A stretch of DNA of 64,000 bases from contig NZ_CP055263.1 of NCBI RefSeq assembly GCF_014217835.1, positions 3,475,501 through 3,539,500 of the forward strand, in the 5' to 3' direction. Position numbers and translations under genes: made by a program. The stretch comes from Metabacillus sp. KUDC1714. GTDB taxonomy: Bacteria; Bacillota; Bacilli; Bacillales; Bacillaceae. Shown here one piece after another: positions 7,853 through 17,018 of this stretch. The notes below the pieces were generated by a model. That model worked only from the letters and a program-made list of their open reading frames with translations, did not search any database and was not told the origin of the DNA. How positions within the stretch are numbered: position 1 is the stretch's first letter; every line of letters starts with the position of its first letter.

Positions 7853-9013
7853 TTATACCTCAGAAATTTTAATCCATTGGCGTTTTTCTATAGATTGATC
7901 AACTGCTTCCAAAACTTCTTGGCATTTTACACCATCTTTGAAGTTAGGAACTGGCTGTCGGTCTTCGCGGAAGGCTTCCATTAGCTCAACAATTTCGTGA
8001 ATAAATGTATGTTCATAACCGATTGTATGTCCTGGTGGCCACCAGTTTTCAGAGAAAGCATGGGCAGGGTCTGTTGCTAATACACGACGGAAGCCTTGCA
8101 CATCATCTCGGTCGTCGGTGAAATAGACTTGCAATTCATTCATGCGCTCAAAGTCGAAAATGACGCTTCCTTTACTACCATTGATTTCAAAGGAATTTGT
8201 ACAGCGATGACCTGCAGCAAAGCGAGTAGCTTCGAAGCTTCCTAAGGCTCCGTTAGCAAAGCGAGCCATAAATAGGGTAGCGTCATCAACTGTGACATCG
8301 CCTTTTTCTGCATTATCACTACCAGTTGCAGATAAACCAGTCATGTTAGTAGGAATGGGTCTTTCTTTAATAAACGTATCGTTCATGCCAATCACTTCAG
8401 TAATATCTCCAATTAGATAGTGGGCCATATCGATAAGATGTGCTCCTAAATCTCCATGAGACCCTGATCCAGCAATGTCCTTCTGTAGTCTCCATGCAAG
8501 AGGGAAGTTTGGATCGACAAGCCAATCTTGTAAAAACCAAGCACGGAAATGATAAATATCTCCTAATTTTCCTTCGTCGATTAGTTTTTTCGCAAGCATA
8601 ACAGCAGGAGCAAATCGATAATTAAATCCAACCATATGTTTAACTCCGGCAGCTTCAACAACTTCGAGCATTTCTCTTGAGTCCTCTAATGTAAGCGCTA
8701 ACGGTTTTTCGCAAAAAACATGTTTGCCAGCTTTTGCAGCAGCAATTGTTATTTCTTTATGTACATTACTAGGTGCATTAATATCGATTAAATCAATATC
8801 ATCTCTTTGTAAAAGACTTTGCCAGTCTGTTGTATATTCCTCCCAGCCAAATTGTTTAGCGGCTTCAGCTACTCCGCTGGCATTACGTCCACAAATAACC
8901 TTCATCTCAGGACGTATGGTTTTTGGGAAAAAGAGTGGGATGTCACGATATGCGTGACTGTGAGCTTTACCCATGAACTTATAACCTATCATTCCAATTT
9001 TAAGCGTTTCCAT
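7853..9013 (-). CDS. Gfo/Idh/MocA-family oxidoreductase (copy 2)
   Basis: 386 residues. The Rossmann N-terminus has the loop GMIGYKFMGKAHSHAY, typical of one Gfo/Idh subgroup. E102-K103-P104 is the lysine motif, and the C-terminal domain has GSGSHGDLGAHLIDMAHYL with the usual Asp...His pair. It ends WIKISEV. The start is ATG 9013 with AAAAGGGG upstream. It precedes the ThuA-like and copy-1 genes on the same strand, but about 290 bases of repeat DNA separate it from ThuA, so co-transcription is uncertain. It probably oxidises or reduces a glycoside or sugar; substrate unknown. Confidence 0.87.
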   Translation of the reverse strand: METLKIGMIGYKFMGKAHSHAYRDIPLFFPKTIRPEMKVICGRNASGVAEAAKQFGWEEYTTDWQSLLQRDDIDLIDINAPSNVHKEITIAAAKAGKHVFCEKPLALTLEDSREMLEVVEAAGVKHMVGFNYRFAPAVMLAKKLIDEGKLGDIYHFRAWFLQDWLVDPNFPLAWRLQKDIAGSGSHGDLGAHLIDMAHYLIGDITEVIGMNDTFIKERPIPTNMTGLSATGSDNAEKGDVTVDDATLFMARFANGALGSFEATRFAAGHRCTNSFEINGSKGSVIFDFERMNELQVYFTDDRDDVQGFRRVLATDPAHAFSENWWPPGHTIGYEHTFIHEIVELMEAFREDRQPVPNFKDGVKCQEVLEAVDQSIEKRQWIKISEV

Positions 9014-9065
9014 AAATAATCCCCTTTTCGTTATTTTATAGAATAGGATGTTGATAGTTCTTTAT

Positions 9066-9151
9066 TGTAAAGCACAAGCGCCCTTTCTTAAAGAGAAACT
9101 CTGCTATTTTACGGGTTTCTTCTAGTAGTCTGTGTGGTGCTTGTGCTTATC
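9066..9151. repeat. Long imperfect inverted repeat between LacI and Gfo/Idh genes
   Basis: AAGCACAAGCGCC at 9070 pairs with GGTGCTTGTGCTT at 9136, with a second inner pairing (AGAAACT/GGGTTTCT). It lies between the LacI stop (9208) and the Gfo/Idh start (9013), both on the minus strand. It could be a terminator or processing hairpin, but the T tract is weak (TTTACAAT). Confidence 0.5.
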
Positions 9152-9207
9152 TAAGTATTCAGTATCTCAGAGACTAATCACTCATGAATGATTCTAAAAG
9201 AAATGAT

Positions 9208-10299
9208 TCATGAACGGCTAATTAATGAGGATGCTCGTTCTATCAAAGTAACTGGCAAACGTACAGTGCTTGCTTCCTCACTATCCTTCGAGATTAATTG
9301 AAGCACTTTTTTTGCTGCCAATTGCCCCATATCAAAAAGCGGTACCTTTACTGTGCTAAGTGGCGGAGAGGTCATTCTTGAAATTTCAGAGTCATCATAA
9401 CCAATTAGTGCGTAATCACGACCAGCTTGATAGCCCTTTTCGCTTAACGCTTGCATAAGACCTATAGCCATTCGATCATTTGCAGCATAAATAGCTCGGA
9501 AATCTGGAAGTAATGGAGCTATATAGTCAGCAGCTTGAACACCGCTTTTTCTGCTGTAATTCCCTTGGAAAATTAGCTCCTTATTTAGATGAATACCCGC
9601 TTTTTCGAGTGCATCTTCATATCCATATAAACGCTCAATACTATTCGAATATTCAGTGGGACCATTTAAAAAAATAACGTGTTCAAACCCTTTCTTTAAC
9701 AGTGAGGTCACTGCTTGAAAACTACCACTGCTATGATCTGCATCAATAGAATGAAGAGAATAACCAGAAAAGGTCTGATTCACAAGACAATATGGCAGGT
9801 TCAATTGTTGGAGCTTTTCAAGTGCTTCGAGCTCACCTGGAACATTCTTTGAACCTAGTATGATGCATCCATCTACCTTTTGGGAATGAAAAAGCTGAAC
9901 ATAGTCTTTTGGTGCATCTGGTGATTGAAACAACAGGAGCAAACCATAACCTAGTTCTCCAAGCTTTGCACCAATCCCGCTTAATAGCTCGGAAAAATAA
10001 TGTGTCGACATTAGGTTAACCTTTGGCAAATAAGGAACAATGACGCCAATATTGTTACTCTTACCTCTTGCAAAGCTTTGTGCAATTGCATTTGGGTGAT
10101 AGTTAAGCTCTTCAGCCGCCAGCAAGACCTTACGTTTTGTTTCTTCGCGTAAGGGTCCAATATTATTTAATACGCGTGAAACTGTGGCTTCAGACACTCC
10201 AGCTAATTTTGCAACATCTTTTCTATTAGCTAAGATATTCACCTCCAAACGAAAATATGTACACGCGTTCATTTTCTCTTTTTTTCTATGATTTGTCAA
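9208..10299 (-). CDS. LacI-family transcriptional regulator with an anomalous start
   Basis: A helix-turn-helix (ANRKDVAKLAGVSEATVSRV) is followed by the hinge and a periplasmic-binding-protein-like effector domain (IGVIVPYL, then IGYDDSEIS). It probably controls the downstream Gfo/Idh-ThuA genes on the same strand. The start is odd. A perfect GGAGGTG (10241-10247, minus strand) lies just before the place where LacI proteins begin M-A-N, but that codon is TTA (10233-10231), not TTG or ATG. The open frame extends upstream to ATGs at 10272 and 10299, both with weak ribosome sites. The listed start is the longest frame; the biologically expected protein begins at 10233 (about 341 residues). Confidence 0.85.
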   Translation of the reverse strand: MTNHRKKEKMNACTYFRLEVNILANRKDVAKLAGVSEATVSRVLNNIGPLREETKRKVLLAAEELNYHPNAIAQSFARGKSNNIGVIVPYLPKVNLMSTHYFSELLSGIGAKLGELGYGLLLLFQSPDAPKDYVQLFHSQKVDGCIILGSKNVPGELEALEKLQQLNLPYCLVNQTFSGYSLHSIDADHSSGSFQAVTSLLKKGFEHVIFLNGPTEYSNSIERLYGYEDALEKAGIHLNKELIFQGNYSRKSGVQAADYIAPLLPDFRAIYAANDRMAIGLMQALSEKGYQAGRDYALIGYDDSEISRMTSPPLSTVKVPLFDMGQLAAKKVLQLISKDSEEASTVRLPVTLIERASSLISRS

Positions 10300-10451
10300 T
10301 TATTAAATTGTTAATTTCGTAAACTTTTTTTCATTATAGTAAGATTGTTCCTTATGAGATGCTAAAATAAAGATTAGCAATACTAATACATTTTAAAGAA
10401 TTTTTTTGGTAATGCTATAAATGGAATTTTCTAAAGAAGGGTAGAAAGCAT

Positions 10452-11267
10452 ATGTTTAATAAGGGGAAGAAAAAAGGTAATGTTGTTATTATTCTTAGTT
10501 TACTGCTTTTATTGATTTCGGTGCCTGTTTTTTCTTTGAAGCTTCCCGAGCGAAAATCTGGAGAAAATCCGACAGTGTTTATAGCAGGGGACTCGACTGT
10601 GCAGACATATGATGAGACTTCGAAGCCTAGAGCAGGTTGGGGACAAATGATACCAAATTATTTCAGCCCTAAAATTACGTTTGAAAATCATGCTTTTAGG
10701 GGGAGAAGTTCGAAATCATTTATTAATGAAGGAAGACTTGATACCATAATAAGAAAAATAAAACCTAATGATTACTTATTGATTCAATTTGGACACAATG
10801 ATTCGAGAAAAAATCGCCCAGACCTTTACACCACTTTGCCAGACTTTAAAAATTATTTAAAATTATATATAAATGGAGCACGTGGTCGTGGAGCAACGCC
10901 AATTTTAGTAACACCTGTTGGGATTAGAGATTTTAATCGTGATACTGGGAAATTTAATATTAGCTTTCCTGAATATGTACAAGCAATGAAGGAAATTGCA
11001 TCAGAACTTGATGTGCTACTAGTTGATTTAAGTTTATCAAGTGTAGCGTACTATGACACACTAGGTCCAATAGGGACACTCTCTGTATTTCTCCACACAA
11101 AACCAGGTATGTATAAAGCGTACCCTAAAGGTGTACATGATAATATCCATTTCCAGGAAAATGGAGCACTTCAAATTGCTCGCTTGGTATCCCTGGGAAT
11201 TAAAGATCTTAATATTCCGCTTGCTTCTTACGTTACCAATATCGATCCACCAGCCGTTGAAAAATAA
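10452..11267 (+). CDS. Rhamnogalacturonan acetylesterase-like SGNH hydrolase (CE12 type), exported
   Basis: 271 residues. A basic N-terminus and hydrophobic segment (VVIILSLLLLLISVPVFS) form a signal peptide or anchor. The SGNH blocks follow: I with the nucleophile Ser in FIAGDSTVQTYD, II with GRSSKSF, III with QFGHND, and V with DNIHFQ giving the Asp-His pair. The family removes acetyl groups from rhamnogalacturonan. The mature domain is a close paralogue (most residues shared) of residues ~180-400 of the next, giant protein. The start is ATG 10452 behind AAGAAGGG. A strong terminator (11345-11385) separates the two genes, so each has its own promoter. Confidence 0.87.
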   Translation: MFNKGKKKGNVVIILSLLLLLISVPVFSLKLPERKSGENPTVFIAGDSTVQTYDETSKPRAGWGQMIPNYFSPKITFENHAFRGRSSKSFINEGRLDTIIRKIKPNDYLLIQFGHNDSRKNRPDLYTTLPDFKNYLKLYINGARGRGATPILVTPVGIRDFNRDTGKFNISFPEYVQAMKEIASELDVLLVDLSLSSVAYYDTLGPIGTLSVFLHTKPGMYKAYPKGVHDNIHFQENGALQIARLVSLGIKDLNIPLASYVTNIDPPAVEK

Positions 11268-11344
11268 TGAAATTTGTCTGTTACTTAATGACAAATACGA
11301 TTAAACAATCTTAGATACATGATAAGTACAAAAAAAATTCCCAA

Positions 11345-11386
11345 AAACGTAACGCGCCTTCATCCTATGGAGGCGCGTTACGTTTT
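11345..11386 (+). terminator. Strong terminator after the short acetylesterase gene
   Basis: AAACGTAACGCGCC pairs perfectly with GGCGCGTTACGTTT around a 12-base loop, followed by T residues. Confidence 0.9.
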
Positions 11387-11570
11387 ATAGATTAGAAATC
11401 CCCTCAGCTCAAAAAGGTAGGAGATAAGAAACACAAAAAAGAAAAAGTAGTTCTATCGGTTTACTTATTTTACTAGTTAAATAGATTCATTTTTAGTCCA
11501 TGACTGTTTTTTAAACATTTACATCTGTTTTTTAACTACTAAATGAATGAACAAAAAGATAGCATACACT

Positions 11571-11584
11571 TGTAAGCGCTTTCT
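11571..11584. promoter_or_regulatory. cre-like catabolite repression site before the esterase-lyase gene
   Basis: TGTAAGCGCTTTCT matches the CcpA cre consensus TGTAARCGYTWWCA except at the last base. It lies 5-20 bases before the GGAGGAGG and about 80 bases before the likely TTG start of the pectinolytic gene. That fits glucose repression. A LacI-family operator with the same AAGCGCTT core is an alternative. Confidence 0.6.
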
Positions 11585-11661
11585 AATAAGTGGGAGGAGG
11601 TGAGTTATTCTCCATAGTTTTTCCAAAAAAAATAACGAATTTTGAAAGGAATGAAAACTTA

Positions 11662-14600
11662 TTGAACACTAAGAAACAAAACAAAGGAAAAAAGTTTTTT
11701 GCTATACTTCTTAGTTTATTACTTCTATTGTCGTCAGCTCCTATTTTACCTCACGATGCAAATGCCGAAGAATTAGTAGAGAAAAAATTTGATTTTGGTA
11801 CTGGAGATAGTGCAGTTATGGAAGGCTATACGAAAGTGACCAATGAAACAGGCTATACAGCTGAACGTACATTTGGTTTTGCAGATACTTCAAAGGTGAC
11901 TGCAACTGATCGTGCGACATCTGATCCTTTAAAATCAGATTTTACGTTGACTGTTGAAACTTCTTTCATTGTCGATCTTCCAAATGGAGATTATGCCGTT
12001 ACGGTGGTAACAGGTGATGAGAAGGAAGCAACTGAGATTGGTGTGAAGGCTGAAAATATTCAAAAGATCCAAAACACATCAATTCAAGCAGGAGAATTTG
12101 TAGAAAGATCATTTGACATCGCACTTGTTGATGGGCAACTTACACTCGAATTTACAGGTACAACACCTAAGTTAAATGGATTAGTCATTGAGAAGCTTCC
12201 GGAGCGAACAGCTGGAGAGCATCCAACCGTGTTTATTGCAGGAGATTCTACAGTACAGACATATGATGAGTATTGGAAGCCAGAAGCAGGCTGGGGGCAA
12301 ATGATACCTCGTTTCTTTAGCTCTGATATTACATTTGAAAATCATGCAATAGGTGGGAGAAGCTCGAAATCATTTATTAATGAAGGCAGACTAGATGCAG
12401 TTTTAAGAGAACTTAAACCAAATGACTATTTCTTTATCCAATTTGGACACAATGATGCAACAATCAGTCGACCTGAACGTTATGCATCGGTTCCAGATTA
12501 CAAAAATTATTTAAAAACATATATAAATGGAGCTCGTCAACGTGGGGCTGAGCCAGTATTGATAACTCCTGTGGGACGCAGGGATTTTAACGCAGATACT
12601 GGTAAATTTAATGTTAGTTTTCCTGAATATGTACAAGGGATGAAGGAAGTTGCAGAAGAACTTGAAGTAACTTTGGTAGACCTAAGTACTTTAAGTGTTG
12701 CTTATTATGATTCAATTGGTCCTGAAGGGACACTTTCTGTATTTCTTCATACAGAGCCAGGAATGTATACAGCGTTCCCAAATGGTTCACAAGATAATAC
12801 ACATTTCCAAGAATATGGAGCAATTCAACTTGCAAGGTTGATTTCTGGTGATGTAAAAGAGCTTGATATTCCGCTATCTTCTTATGTTACTGATATTGAA
12901 CCACCAGCAAATGTACCTGCTAAGCCAACTGGTGTAGTCGCAAGTAGCATCAGTAATGCAGGAGCTGTATTAACCTGGAATGAAGTAGAATCAGCTGATA
13001 TATATAAGATTTATCGCAAGCTTTCAACTGATAGTGAGTACGATTTAATTGGGACAGCTACAGTTCCAAGATTGAATATTACCGGTATGGAAGAGGATAA
13101 GGCATATGATGTGATTGTCACTGCGATAAACGGTAAAGGTGAATCAGAGCAATCAGATGTCGTAAACATTCAAACGAAAAAAGCAACGACTAAATTTGAT
13201 TTTGGACTAGCTGGAAATCCAGTTGCTGAAGGATATACAGAAGTGAATCTTTCCACAGTATATACGAAGGAAAGAGGTTATGGGATCGTTGATGCAACTG
13301 GAATGATCGGCAGGGATCGCGGAACAGGTGGAGATCTTCTGCGTGACTGGCTCGGTTATTTTAATGTTGGTTGGAAATTTAATGCTGATGTTCCGAATGG
13401 TCTCTATGCGGTAAAGGTGTATGTAGGAGATTTCTTAGGTAGTGCAAGAACAACAGTTCAAATTGAAGGTCAAGATTATGGGCAAATTTCAGCGCCTAGC
13501 AAAAACTACACAGAGAAGGTAATTCCTCAAGTTTCTGTTAAAGATGGTCAAATGAATTTTGATTTTGGTGGTTCTACTGGGATTGTAAATGGTGTAGAAC
13601 TCACACCGGTTTTGTTAGCTCCTTCGGAACTAAAGGTTGAAGCCAAAAACATTGACGTTTCAAAACCATCAGTTACTTTATCATGGAAGTCTGTAGAAGA
13701 AGCTGTTAAATATAATGTTTATCGAAAAGTGGTTGGCTCAGATTCTATTGAGTTAATTGATAGTACAACGACAAACTCTTTTACTGACACTTCTGTTCAA
13801 GTTGGAATGAATTATGAGTATTCCGTTACGACAATTGATCGGATAGACGTCGAAACGGTCCCATCAATGCCACTTGAGGTTTCAATGATCGATGATTCAC
13901 AGCCAGTCCCTCAGGCTCCAGAGAATCTTGAAGTGGGTAAAGTGAACAAAAACGATCTTATCATTAGTTGGAGCGGGGTTGAAGGTGCGATCACTTATAA
14001 TATTTATCGCTCTGAGAAAAAGGATGGAACTTACGAATTAGTCGGTAGAACAGACAAAATAAGCTATAAAGATGAAACGGTTTTAACAACAATTCCTTAC
14101 TTTTACAAGGTTGCTGCCGTAAATGCCGGTGGTATCTCTGAACATTCTGACAGTATCGAAACACCAGTAGTTACAGTTTTAAAGAGACAAATGGAGGATT
14201 TAGGTCGTTCACCGGTTTCCATTAAAACAGAAGAGGGTGTACATGTCAGCTGGCGGATGTTAGGAACAGATCCTGAAAATATCAGCTTTAATGTGTATCG
14301 TGATGGAGAAAAGCTTAATTCTTCACCAATTACATCAAGTACGAACTTTGTTGATAAGGACGGCAAGACTGATTCAGTTTATGAGATTCGTGCAGTCTTA
14401 GATGGAAAAGAACAGAAGTCACAAGAAAACATCAAGGTATTAAGTAATAATTACTTAGATATCCCTCTTCAAAAGCCTGAGGACGGCGTAACACCACTGG
14501 GAGATCCGTACTCATATCGTGCCAATGATGCGAGTGTGGGTGATCTTGATGGTGATGGAGAGTATGAAGTTATCCTAAAATGGGATCCAACAAATTCAAA

Positions 14601-16740
14601 GGATAATTCTCAAGCTGGATATACAGGGAATGTCTATCTCGACGCTTATGAGCTTGATGGAACATTGAAATGGCGCATTGATTTGGGAAAAAATATCCGT
14701 GCTGGTGCACACTATACGCAGTTTTTAGTTTATGATTTTGATGGTGATGGAAAAGCGGAAATTGCGATGAAAACAGCTGATGGCACGGTTGATGGACAAG
14801 GAAATGTCATCGGAAAAGCGGAGGCTGATCATCGAAATAGTTCAGGTTACATTTTACAAGGTTCAGAATTTTTGACTGTTTTCGAAGGAAAAACAGGTAA
14901 AGAGTTGCAAACTACTGATTACGAACCACCACGTGGTGATGTTTCTTCATGGGGTGATGGATACGGTAACCGTGTTGATCGCTTCCTTGCAGGTGTTGCT
15001 TATCTGGATGGTGAACAACCGAGCATTGTGATGGCCCGTGGTTATTATACAAGAACTGTGCTTACTGCATATAATTGGAGAGACGGTAAGCTGACAAAAC
15101 AATGGACATTTGATTCAAATGATGATGGAAATCAAGATTATGCAGGACAAGGATATCATTCACTTAGCGTTGCAGATATTGATAAAGATGGTAAGGATGA
15201 AATTGTATACGGTCAAATGGTTGTAGATGATGATGGTACAGGTCTTTATACAACAGGCTTAGGTCATGGTGACGCACTTCATGTAAGTGATTTCTTACCA
15301 GAACGATCTGGACTTGAAGTTTATGCTGTACAGGAACATAAGGATGGAGAATATGGCTATGATATGCGTGATGCAGCCACAGGTGACATTATTTGGGGGC
15401 AAAAAACAGGACAGGATACAGGTCGAGGATTGACAGCAGATATCGATCCAAGACATTCTGGGGCTGAAGCTTGGGCAATTTCAGGCGCATGGAACAGCAA
15501 AATTGGTGGTTTACACACAGCAAAGGGTGAAAAAATTTCAGAAAGCATTCCTACTTCCAACTTTGCAACTTGGTGGGATGGTGACTTGCTTCGTGAAGTA
15601 TCTGATCATAATTTTGATGAAGCAAAAGGCGCCGGAGAAGGAACAATTGACAAGTGGGATTATGAAAATGGAAAGCTAGTAAACTTACTAACCGCAGAAG
15701 GAACTTTATCTAATAACGGAACAAAAGGTAGTCCTGCCCTACAAGCTGATCTTTTTGGTGATTGGCGTGAAGAGATCATTTGGAGAACTGAGGATAGCAG
15801 TGCATTACGAATTTTTATGACAACAGAGAAAACAGATCATCGTATCTTTACGTTGATGCATGACCCGCAATACAGATTAGCGATAGCGTGGCAAAATGTC
15901 GGCTATAATCAGCCACCACATCCAAGCTTCTTTATTGGTGAAGGAATGAAAAAACCATCAGCACCAAATATCGATGTAGTAGAAGTTAAACGACCTGATA
16001 AAACAGCTCCGATAACGAAGCATGAAATTGAGGGGAAGGAAAACACTCATTGGTATTTGGAGCCTGTTACTGTGAATTTTATTGCTGAAGATAATGATTC
16101 TGGTATTGATATGACTCACTACGAGTTAAATGAAGAAGTAGAAAAAACGGGAAATTCAGTTAAGATTTCTAATGATGGCAAACATCTTTTACATTACTGG
16201 AGTGTTGATAAGGCAGGTAATCGTGAAGAGAAGAATTCAGTCGAAATCAATCTGGATCAAACAGCACCAACAATTACTTTCTCTTTAAAAGATGCTGCTG
16301 AGTTCAGTGTGGACCAGGAAGTGAGAGTTTCATGCTTAGCTGAAGATAAGCTATCAGGGATTTCCTCCTCAACTTGTGAGGATGTAATAGCACCGGCTTA
16401 TCAGTTAGGGTTAGGGACACATTCTATAAAAGCAGAGGCTACAGATAACGCAGGAAATATGTCAAATGCTTCGGTAAACTTTATGGTTACGGTGAACTAT
16501 GATAGTTTAAGGAATTTAACTGAACACTTCCTAGTTCAAAGTGGTGACAAAGGGAAAAATGCTAAACCATTTATTAGCAAACTTGAGGCAGCTAAAGCAT
16601 CTGAAGAAAATGGAAATAAGGAGGCTAGAGATGGACAGATAGGAGCTTATATCAATCAAATAAAAGCGAAATCTGGTAAAGTATTTTCTGAAGAACATGC
16701 AGAAGTGTTAATAAATCTCGCTCAATCAATCGTTAAATAA
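11662..16740 (+). CDS. Secreted rhamnogalacturonan acetylesterase-rhamnogalacturonan lyase fusion (CE12-PL11) with FIMAH domain
   Basis: About 1692 residues from TTG 11662. This start gives a clean signal peptide (basic, then FFAILLSLLLLLSSAPILP and a DANAEE cleavage region); the frame is open back to 11590. Domain order by residue: carbohydrate-binding-like ~30-175 (FDFGTGDSAVMEGYTKV), CE12 SGNH esterase ~180-410 (nucleophile in AGDST, QFGHND, DNTHFQ), Fn3 ~421-506, a second FDFG...EGYTEV domain ~509-649, two Fn3 ~652-836, PL11 lyase ~841-1430 with Asp-rich Ca-binding loops (GDLDGDGEYE, YDFDGDGKAE, ADIDKDGKDE), OmpL47/Ig-like ~1448-1610, and a C-terminal FIMAH domain ~1612-1692. The role would be deacetylating and eliminatively cutting the rhamnogalacturonan I backbone outside the cell. 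The cre-like box at 11571 suggests carbon repression. A GGAGGAGG at 11591 has no normal start in this frame at usual spacing, so initiation needs checking. Confidence 0.9.
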   Translation: MNTKKQNKGKKFFAILLSLLLLLSSAPILPHDANAEELVEKKFDFGTGDSAVMEGYTKVTNETGYTAERTFGFADTSKVTATDRATSDPLKSDFTLTVETSFIVDLPNGDYAVTVVTGDEKEATEIGVKAENIQKIQNTSIQAGEFVERSFDIALVDGQLTLEFTGTTPKLNGLVIEKLPERTAGEHPTVFIAGDSTVQTYDEYWKPEAGWGQMIPRFFSSDITFENHAIGGRSSKSFINEGRLDAVLRELKPNDYFFIQFGHNDATISRPERYASVPDYKNYLKTYINGARQRGAEPVLITPVGRRDFNADTGKFNVSFPEYVQGMKEVAEELEVTLVDLSTLSVAYYDSIGPEGTLSVFLHTEPGMYTAFPNGSQDNTHFQEYGAIQLARLISGDVKELDIPLSSYVTDIEPPANVPAKPTGVVASSISNAGAVLTWNEVESADIYKIYRKLSTDSEYDLIGTATVPRLNITGMEEDKAYDVIVTAINGKGESEQSDVVNIQTKKATTKFDFGLAGNPVAEGYTEVNLSTVYTKERGYGIVDATGMIGRDRGTGGDLLRDWLGYFNVGWKFNADVPNGLYAVKVYVGDFLGSARTTVQIEGQDYGQISAPSKNYTEKVIPQVSVKDGQMNFDFGGSTGIVNGVELTPVLLAPSELKVEAKNIDVSKPSVTLSWKSVEEAVKYNVYRKVVGSDSIELIDSTTTNSFTDTSVQVGMNYEYSVTTIDRIDVETVPSMPLEVSMIDDSQPVPQAPENLEVGKVNKNDLIISWSGVEGAITYNIYRSEKKDGTYELVGRTDKISYKDETVLTTIPYFYKVAAVNAGGISEHSDSIETPVVTVLKRQMEDLGRSPVSIKTEEGVHVSWRMLGTDPENISFNVYRDGEKLNSSPITSSTNFVDKDGKTDSVYEIRAVLDGKEQKSQENIKVLSNNYLDIPLQKPEDGVTPLGDPYSYRANDASVGDLDGDGEYEVILKWDPTNSKDNSQAGYTGNVYLDAYELDGTLKWRIDLGKNIRAGAHYTQFLVYDFDGDGKAEIAMKTADGTVDGQGNVIGKAEADHRNSSGYILQGSEFLTVFEGKTGKELQTTDYEPPRGDVSSWGDGYGNRVDRFLAGVAYLDGEQPSIVMARGYYTRTVLTAYNWRDGKLTKQWTFDSNDDGNQDYAGQGYHSLSVADIDKDGKDEIVYGQMVVDDDGTGLYTTGLGHGDALHVSDFLPERSGLEVYAVQEHKDGEYGYDMRDAATGDIIWGQKTGQDTGRGLTADIDPRHSGAEAWAISGAWNSKIGGLHTAKGEKISESIPTSNFATWWDGDLLREVSDHNFDEAKGAGEGTIDKWDYENGKLVNLLTAEGTLSNNGTKGSPALQADLFGDWREEIIWRTEDSSALRIFMTTEKTDHRIFTLMHDPQYRLAIAWQNVGYNQPPHPSFFIGEGMKKPSAPNIDVVEVKRPDKTAPITKHEIEGKENTHWYLEPVTVNFIAEDNDSGIDMTHYELNEEVEKTGNSVKISNDGKHLLHYWSVDKAGNREEKNSVEINLDQTAPTITFSLKDAAEFSVDQEVRVSCLAEDKLSGISSSTCEDVIAPAYQLGLGTHSIKAEATDNAGNMSNASVNFMVTVNYDSLRNLTEHFLVQSGDKGKNAKPFISKLEAAKASEENGNKEARDGQIGAYINQIKAKSGKVFSEEHAEVLINLAQSIVK

Positions 16741-16835
16741 AAAAAGTTATTTTTTTAGGTTTATCATCTAGGAACAGAGGGTAATAAAAACGTGACAGTA
16801 TCCCCCCTGATACTTTCATTATATGAAAAACTTGA

Positions 16836-16868
16836 GGAACCCCCATTTTTTGATGGGGGTTTTTTCGT
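16836..16868 (+). terminator. Terminator after the esterase-lyase gene
   Basis: AACCCCCAT pairs with ATGGGGGTT around TTTTTG and is followed by TTTTT. Confidence 0.88.
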
Positions 16869-17018
16869 TGTTTAGTAAAGAAACAATTCTCCAATTCTTC
16901 ACATATCTTAAGAAATTCTTCATTTTTCCCCTACCTTTATTTTAAGAACTCTTGCTTATACTTAGATCATTCCTAGCAAATACACTCATGGTATACTTTG
17001 GAAAGGAGGAGTGAATCG

